From NCBI GenBank assembly GCA_905235445.1, contig CAJOLJ010000003.1, positions 36,692-100,691 of the forward strand: a DNA stretch of 64,000 bases, written 5' to 3'. Position numbers and translations under genes: made by a program. Of this stretch, positions 59,214-64,000 are shown in pieces. The DNA is from an uncultured Bacteroidales bacterium. Lineage in GTDB: Bacteria > Bacteroidota > Bacteroidia > Bacteroidales > UBA932. The notes beneath the pieces were generated by a model, which made no database searches, was not told the DNA's origin, and saw nothing but the letters and a program-made list of their open reading frames with translations. Position 1 is the stretch's first letter; each line of letters starts with the position of its first letter.

Positions 59214-60635
59214 TTATTTGGCGGTTGTCTCTTTTCTTTCAAGGGCGCAGACGTTCTCCACATGCTGGGTATGGGGGAACATGTCCACAGGCTGCACCTT
59301 GGTTATCGCATAGTCCCTGCAAAGTATGGCAAGGTCCCGAGCCTGTGAGGCCGGGTTGCAGCTTACATATACTATCCTCTTCGGGGAGGCGGAGAGGATT
59401 ACCTCCGCCACGTCGGGATGGATCCCGGCACGGGGAGGGTCCAGGATTATGACATCCGGCTTTCCGTGTTCCCCGATGAACCCTTCGGTGAGTATGTCCT
59501 TCATGTCCCCGGCAAAGAACTCGCAGTTGGAGATTTTGTTCCTGCGGGCATTGTCCTTCGCGTCCTCTATGGCCTCTGGCACATATTCTATGCCAATCAC
59601 CTTGCTGGCCCTTCCTGAAACGAACTGCGCTATGGTGCCGGTCCCGGTGTACAGGTCGTAGACCACCTCGTTTCCGCTCAGCTGCGCAAAATCCCTGGCT
59701 ACGCAGTACAGACGGTATGCCTGGCGGGAATTCGTCTGGTAGAAGGACTTCGGCCCTATCCTGAAAGAGAGGTCCTCCATGTGCTCGTATATGGAATCCT
59801 CGCCCCTGTACAGTATGCACTCCTGGTCAGTGATGGAATCATTGACCTTGGGATTCACTATATAATATAGGGAGGTAATCTGGGGGAACTTCTCGGCTAC
59901 GGCGTCCAGGATCCGCGGGATCCAGACCTTGTCGTCATGGAAGAAGCAAACTATGAGCATCACCGCACCGTCCTGGGTGGTCCTTATGAACATGGTGCGA
60001 AGGAAGCCCCGCTTCTCCCTGAGGTCAAAGAACTCAAGGCCGTTACGGAGTGCGAAGTCTTTCATGAAGAGACGGATCTCATTGGAAGGGGAGGCCTGGA
60101 GATAGCAATGCTGGATATCCAGGACCTTGTCGAAGAACTTCCCGACATGGAACCCGACCCCGCACATCTGCTCGGGAGTGAGGGAAGATGGGTCCTCATC
60201 GTTGAGTATCCACCTTTTCTGTGAAAAGGAGAACTCCAGTTTATTGCGGTAGTATGTCGTGTTCTCCGAAGGGAGGATCGGGGTAATCTCCGGAACATCC
60301 AGATGGCCGATTCTCACCAACTGGTCATAGACCTGCTGCTGCTTGGCCTTCAGCTGCATGCCGTAGGGGAGCGGCTGCCACTTGCATCCGCCGCATACCC
60401 CGAAATGGGAGCAGAAAGGCTCAAGCCTGTCGGGGGATGGCTTCACTATCCTCTGGACAGTGCCTTCCATGTAGTTCTTCTTTTTCCTGTAGACGTGAAT
60501 GTCGATGACATCACCCGGGACAGCCAGCGGCACGAATACCACTGTGCCGTCAACCCTGGCGAGAGCCTTGCCTTCGGCGGCTACGGCCTCAATCGTCACG
60601 TTCTCAAGTGTGAAGTCTACTCTTTTTCTTGTCAT
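59214..60635 (-). CDS. rlmD: 23S rRNA (uracil1939-C5)-methyltransferase
   Basis: 473 aa. An N-terminal TRAM domain (residues about 5-65), an iron-sulfur cluster motif CSHFGVCGGCKWQ plus a further Cys (CYLQ), and the methyltransferase domain: IGPKSFYQTNSRQAYRL, VYDLYTGTGTIAQF (SAM motif I), VIILDPPRAGIHPDV (motif IV) and YVSCNPASQARDL with the catalytic Cys. RlmD/RumA makes m5U1939 in 23S rRNA; a related member acts on U747. Length is normal. The Na/Pi cotransporter gene lies 24 bases upstream. Confidence 0.94.
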   Translation of the reverse strand: MTRKRVDFTLENVTIEAVAAEGKALARVDGTVVFVPLAVPGDVIDIHVYRKKKNYMEGTVQRIVKPSPDRLEPFCSHFGVCGGCKWQPLPYGMQLKAKQQQVYDQLVRIGHLDVPEITPILPSENTTYYRNKLEFSFSQKRWILNDEDPSSLTPEQMCGVGFHVGKFFDKVLDIQHCYLQASPSNEIRLFMKDFALRNGLEFFDLREKRGFLRTMFIRTTQDGAVMLIVCFFHDDKVWIPRILDAVAEKFPQITSLYYIVNPKVNDSITDQECILYRGEDSIYEHMEDLSFRIGPKSFYQTNSRQAYRLYCVARDFAQLSGNEVVYDLYTGTGTIAQFVSGRASKVIGIEYVPEAIEDAKDNARRNKISNCEFFAGDMKDILTEGFIGEHGKPDVIILDPPRAGIHPDVAEVILSASPKRIVYVSCNPASQARDLAILCRDYAITKVQPVDMFPHTQHVENVCALERKETTAK

Positions 60636-60659
60636 TTCAATCGGGGTGGTGTGCCCGGC

Positions 60660-62390
60660 TTATCTTTTCTTAATCTTGTTCTCTACTTTCATCAGTGCCT
60701 GGGAGACATTGATAATGAAGTCGCCCATGGTCTCGAGGTTCTCAATGAGGTCGAGGAAGTAGTTCATCGACTGATAGTTGGAGTCTGTCTGATGTTCGAT
60801 TGTGACAATGGCTTCCTCCCTCATGCGGTTGCGGGCGGAATTGATGTCATCCTCAGCGAGTTCCGCATTCTCAATGTTGTCAAGGTTGCCGGAAAGGGCG
60901 GACTTCAGGTTGAAGTTCATGACGCAGAAGGCGGAGTCCACCTTGCGGAGCATCTGCTGCAGCTGGGCCTTGGTTTCCTCGGAGAAGGCCTGGTTGTGGA
61001 CCTTCTCCCTCTCTAGGATGCGACTGAAGTTCTCGCCGCTGTCGCCCAGGCTCTCGAGCTCCCCGATGATGCGGTACAGCCCCTTCATTTCCAAGGACTC
61101 CTCTGTGTTGAGCTCGGAGGAATTGATACCTGACAGGAAATTTGCGATGGTGTACTCCATCTTGTCGGTAATCTGCTCGTATTCAACGAGTTTTGCCCTT
61201 TCAGCCTCGAAGGTGTCGTCATCCTTGGCATTGAGCATACCTGCACAGTGCCGGAAGCCCTCGTAAGCGATTTCCCCGAAATTCACCACTTCGTTGAAAG
61301 CCTGAAGGATGGATATTGCAGGGGTACGGAGCAGTCCGGAGGAAATGTACTTTATGTGGGCGTCTTTCACAGGAGGTTCGCCGGGGATGATTTTCTCGGA
61401 TAATTTGGCGAGCTGCTCGCACAGGAAAGCCAATCCGATTGTCGGAATCAGATAGAACAGGGTGTGGAAGGTGCACACACCGTACAGTGCTGAAACCTGT
61501 AGGGGAGTGCCGGGTACGAATGTCGCTGTGGCGGGGTTCTCCGCTCCGAAAAGCGATATGATCCAACCGGTGAAGTTCACCAGCGGATGGAACAGTATGA
61601 GGGCCAGGACAGCGATGAATGTATTGGTCAGCGTCCTTATGACTCCGGCCCTCTTTGCCATCACATTACCTCTCTTGGATGCTACGAAGGTATTGATGGT
61701 GGTTCCCACATTGGCACCGATTACCATGGCGCAGGCCATCTGGTAGGGGACCCATCCGAAACTGAGGAACACCAGCGCCAGGACGATTGTCGCACTGGAT
61801 GACATGAACACTGTAGCTATCACGATGCCAATCAGCACGAAAAGCAGCACGGACCCGAACCCATGGCTTGCAGTGGTCTCCAGGAAGGAAGTCAGGGCAT
61901 AGGAGGAATTGAGGGTATTGAGAGATGTGCCGATGAAGTTAAGGGCCAGGAACATGATGGAAAGTGCCATCAGTATCGTTCCTATGAGCTTGAGGCGTGG
62001 CAACTTCTTTATCATCGTGCAGAGGTATCCTGCGAAGAATACGATATAGCATATAGCCCCAAGGTGCAGTGAGAATCCGAAAATCGTTATCACCCATGGA
62101 ATTACCGTTGAGCCGATGTTCGCTCCCAATATGACTCCTACAGCCTGTGGAAGGGTGAGCAAAGCGTTGTTCACACTGGTCACTGCCATGAGGGTCGTCG
62201 CTCCCGAGGACATGACCGCTGTCGTGAAGGCCGCACCGGCGAGGATCCTGCGTGGAACCGCTGAAGTCATCCATGGGTACATAGACCTGAGGGAAGAACT
62301 GAATGTTTTCTGAAGGGCGTTGCTGAGCATGTTCATCGAGTAGAGGAACAGACAGACAGCGCCGAGAAGAGTCAGGACTGTAAGTAGCAT
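60660..62390 (-). CDS. Na+/phosphate cotransporter (NptA/PhoU fusion family)
   Basis: 576 aa. The N-terminal membrane part has two inverted Na/Pi repeats, seen in VMSSGATTLMAVTSVNNALLTLPQAVGVILGANIGSTV and IATVFMSSSATIVLALVFLSFGWVPYQMACAMVIGANVGTT, each with the QSS-like SSGAT/SSSAT signature. Residues about 350-570 form a helical PhoU-like regulatory domain. It takes up phosphate driven by sodium. A -7 element lies 73 bases upstream; rlmD follows closely, so both may share a transcript. Confidence 0.93.
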   Translation of the reverse strand: MLLTVLTLLGAVCLFLYSMNMLSNALQKTFSSSLRSMYPWMTSAVPRRILAGAAFTTAVMSSGATTLMAVTSVNNALLTLPQAVGVILGANIGSTVIPWVITIFGFSLHLGAICYIVFFAGYLCTMIKKLPRLKLIGTILMALSIMFLALNFIGTSLNTLNSSYALTSFLETTASHGFGSVLLFVLIGIVIATVFMSSSATIVLALVFLSFGWVPYQMACAMVIGANVGTTINTFVASKRGNVMAKRAGVIRTLTNTFIAVLALILFHPLVNFTGWIISLFGAENPATATFVPGTPLQVSALYGVCTFHTLFYLIPTIGLAFLCEQLAKLSEKIIPGEPPVKDAHIKYISSGLLRTPAISILQAFNEVVNFGEIAYEGFRHCAGMLNAKDDDTFEAERAKLVEYEQITDKMEYTIANFLSGINSSELNTEESLEMKGLYRIIGELESLGDSGENFSRILEREKVHNQAFSEETKAQLQQMLRKVDSAFCVMNFNLKSALSGNLDNIENAELAEDDINSARNRMREEAIVTIEHQTDSNYQSMNYFLDLIENLETMGDFIINVSQALMKVENKIKKR

Positions 62391-62462
62391 ATGCTATATT
62401 GTTGTGTGTATGATCAAAAACGGATGGGGGAGAATGGAACTTGGCCGTATTCCCACATTTTG

Positions 62463-62470
62463 CAAATTTA
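62463..62470 (-). promoter_or_regulatory. Predicted promoter -7 element for the Na/Pi cotransporter gene
   Basis: TAAATTTG on the minus strand followed by GCA, 73 bases before the start codon. Confidence 0.6.
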
Positions 62471-62543
62471 ACAATTTCCGGTGGGATTTTGAGGGAAAAC
62501 CGTGTGCTTTTGTTGCCCCGGGCATAATAGAAAGGTAACGTGA

Positions 62544-62678
62544 CAGCCAAATTTGAATTCGTTGCACACGGTTGGCAGCTAATATTGCAGTTGCACGGTT
62601 GTCCGCTAACGTTGGCCGCGCACAGTTGTCCGCTAATATGACTGCACGGGCAAATGGCGGCCAAATTCGGGTTTAGAG
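62544..62678. repeat. Imperfect 27-bp tandem repeats
   Basis: Cores GTTGGCAGCTAATATTG (62571), GTTGTCCGCTAACGTTG (62598) and GTTGTCCGCTAATATGA (62625) are spaced exactly 27 bases. Two more degenerate units flank them (62544-62570 and 62652-62678, with GCCAAATT in place of GCTAATAT). Confidence 0.75.
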
Positions 62679-62883
62679 GCCCTAGGGGACTGAAAACGTA
62701 TACACAACTTAACATAATATAAATTGTGTAACAAAATTACAAAAAAGCGAGGGGAGTGCTACCCAGGCTTTTGCGGCCCTCTTCGGGCTCATTTACACCT
62801 ATTATCTATTGTTAGTATACGGCAGCTGCAGGCGTACATGCATGAGCTGCTGCAATTGTCCTTCGCTGATGCTTTACGCCTTA

Positions 62884-62922
62884 CCGATTTCCTTTCCGTC
62901 TAACTGATTCCTTTCCGTCTGA
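62884..62922. repeat. Imperfect 19-20-bp direct repeat
   Basis: CCGATTTCCTTTCCGTCTA and CTGATTCCTTTCCGTCTGA lie next to each other; further CCGATTG fragments follow at about 62922 and 62974. Confidence 0.6.
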
Positions 62923-63276
62923 CCGATTGGACGTTTTTCTCCCGCTGTGAGATTTGGGAATTTAGGTCCCCTGACCGATTGCCTTTGCAATTTCCGGATT
63001 CTGGCATGGTTTCCCTCTCCCCATGCCAATGTTCGCCCGGTCGTTGGATAAGGTTCAATCGGCTGTGCATTCTCAAGAGAAATGTCACGGATGAGCCGTA
63101 GTGGCGAAGTGTATGGTTCACATATAATTAAATATGTGTGTATCTGTGTGTAATATATTAATTTATAGGATAATATAGTCCATAGTCCTGTGCTCAAGTC
63201 GAATTGATGTCGTTAGTGTCTGGAGACTTCCACATAGTGTCTTTTTCATTCCTGCAACTGTTGTAAGCAAGCACAC

Positions 63277-63663
63277 TACACACCCGACACCCCGATCAAA
63301 GGATCGGCCCAGGCAGCCGGATTCCTCCGGGAAGACCTCCGGGCCCTCGACCACGAGGAGTCCTGGATCCTCCTTCTCAACTCGGCCAACCTTCCGCTGG
63401 CCAAGAAGATGATCACCGTCGGGACCATCAAGTCGACCCCGGTCGACCACCGCCGAATCATCAAGGAAGCGCTGCTGACGAATGCCACCGCAATCATCCT
63501 CTTCCACAACCACCCGAGCGGGACACCCGCCCCGAGCGTGGCCGACATCAACGAGACGAACAAGCTCCGCAAAGCTTGCGACATCTTCGACATCTCGCTC
63601 CTCGATCACATCATCCTCACGGATGAATCTTACTATTCCTTCGCAGAATGTAACAATAATTGA
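63277..63663 (+). pseudogene. RadC-like JAB-domain protein, N-terminally truncated
   Basis: The frame is open only from 63238, and the family match begins about 63277: YTPDTPIKGSAQAAGFLRE, WILLLNSANLPLAKK, then the complete metal motif FHNHPSGTPAPSVADINE and SLLDHIILTDESYYSFAE. RadC-type JAB proteins of about 150 aa are common on Bacteroidota mobile elements. There is no ATG, GTG or TTG before the internal ATG at 63409, and the first about 40 residues are missing. The last residues (CNNN) also differ from the family end. The GC-rich codons contrast with the AT-rich flanks. Probably a remnant. Confidence 0.75.
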
Positions 63664-63765
63664 TTATCAATTAGTTATAGATTCCGTGGTTCAAATGTGG
63701 TTCAGAAAAAAGGGCGTTTATTTGCTAGTAAACCGGACTTGGTTTTCGGCATTTTCGCCGAGGGA

Positions 63766-63793
63766 AAGTTCTGGAAAATGTTTCCGAGAACTT
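63766..63793. terminator. Hairpin between the RadC remnant and the Abi gene
   Basis: AAGTTCT with AGAACTT and GGAAA with TTTCC make a 12-pair stem with one bulged G and an ATG loop. It may end the Abi transcript; no strong T-run. Confidence 0.5.
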
Positions 63794-63802
63794 CGTGTGT
63801 AG

Positions 63803-64000
63803 TCACTTCGTCGGTGTTATCCATAACGGTTCACTCTCCCAGTTGGGATTGAATCCCATCGCGTTAAGATCCACTTCGGGGAAGGCGGCAAACAGCGCCA
63901 GCAGTTTCTCCTTAAAGTCATTGCTCGGGGAGATGATGTCAAGGAAGTACTTGATGATACAGATATTGTAGTACGCCCTGCGTTTGTCCGTGGCGGGGTC
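63803..64000 (-). CDS. Abi_2-family abortive-infection protein, C-terminal fragment
   Basis: Minus-strand frame open from the window edge to a TGA at 63803-63805, 65 residues. It reads DPATDKRRAYYNICIIKYFLD, then SNDFKEKLLALFAAFPEVD and LNAMGFNPNWESEPLW, the characteristic end of Abi family (Abi_2/AbiD-F-like) proteins, which block phage by killing or arresting the infected cell. The N-terminus lies outside the window. It neighbours a truncated RadC gene, as in many mobile or defence islands. Confidence 0.8.
   Translation of the reverse strand, partial: DPATDKRRAYYNICIIKYFLDIISPSNDFKEKLLALFAAFPEVDLNAMGFNPNWESEPLWITPTK

Larger units (their letters stand above)
62391..63276. other. Repeat-rich accessory junction upstream of the Na/Pi gene
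   Basis: About 0.9 kb without a supported gene. It contains the Na/Pi promoter (62463-62470, minus), 27-bp tandem repeats (62544-62678), a CAGCT-rich inverted repeat around 62821-62855, a 19-bp imperfect direct repeat (62884-62922), and AT-rich sequence near 63120-63180. The reading frames present look like translations of repeats and carry no family features. Confidence 0.6.

Noticed and set aside
61939..62715. 258-codon minus-strand frame overlapping the 27-bp repeats
   Set aside because: Its first half is repeat translation and its second half is a shadow of the Na/Pi gene in another frame.
62874..63197. 107-codon minus-strand frame in the accessory junction
   Set aside because: It runs through simple repeats and AT-rich sequence and shows no domain or signal.

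Overview
The window looks like the chromosome of a GC-rich member of the Bacteroidales (phylum Bacteroidota). The evidence is the gene families present (type III glutamine synthetase, DUF3467, DUF349 protein, thiamine-regulated TonB receptor, short JAB/RadC protein, GIN-domain surface protein), the near absence of Shine-Dalgarno sequences, and a recurrent -7 promoter element TAnnTTTG, in a few cases with a TTTG/TTG -33 box 19 bp upstream. Coding sequence is GC-rich with C/G-ending codons; intergenic islands are markedly AT-rich. The genus cannot be fixed from sequence alone.

Layout. 1-7.4 kb: tail of a LysM protein, then a same-strand cluster of a secreted SGNH hydrolase, an MBOAT O-acyltransferase, two tandem DHHW proteins, an unknown 189-aa protein and an HSL-type esterase; this looks like a cell-surface glycan O-acylation/deacylation locus. 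7.4-13 kb: pyrG, a glutaminyl cyclase, and a TPP riboswitch driving a TonB-dependent thiamine receptor. 13-24 kb: trmD, a DUF349 protein, yidC, yggS, a lemA + DUF2207 pair, lpxB and surE. 24-39 kb: gapA, a GH25 muramidase, rubrerythrin, pssA, a C1 peptidase, glycerate kinase, an aminotransferase divergent from glnN, a frameshifted conserved gene, an unknown lipoprotein, a 3'-5' exonuclease and rlmI. 39-50 kb: tRNA-Cys, maf-kdsC, DUF3467, then valS-thioesterase-tatA-tatC-ABC-F (the last frameshifted), a GIN-domain protein and an M19 dipeptidase. 50-62 kb: cinA-pyrD, an XRE regulator facing queA across a 0.7 kb repeat-rich gap, an acyltransferase, mscS, a CaCA antiporter, rlmD and a Na/Pi cotransporter. 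62.4-64 kb: an accessory junction with 27-bp repeats, a truncated RadC-like JAB gene and the C-terminus of an Abi_2-family abortive-infection protein.

Most genes are housekeeping (nucleotides, lipid A/Kdo, tRNA/rRNA modification, Tat and YidC export). The parts that go beyond standard annotation are: (i) the O-acylation cluster; (ii) a dense array of GTTAC/GTAAC half-sites, including a GTTAC-N4-GTAAC palindrome whose near-copy covers the promoter of an XRE regulator; (iii) a recurrent arrangement in which a TAnnTTTG promoter is followed within a few tens of nucleotides by a stem-loop at the predicted mRNA 5' end, with three tandem hairpins in the valS leader; (iv) two frameshifted genes; (v) several structured, gene-free islands that may encode small RNAs or micropeptides. 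No CRISPR array, rRNA operon or complete insertion sequence was seen.
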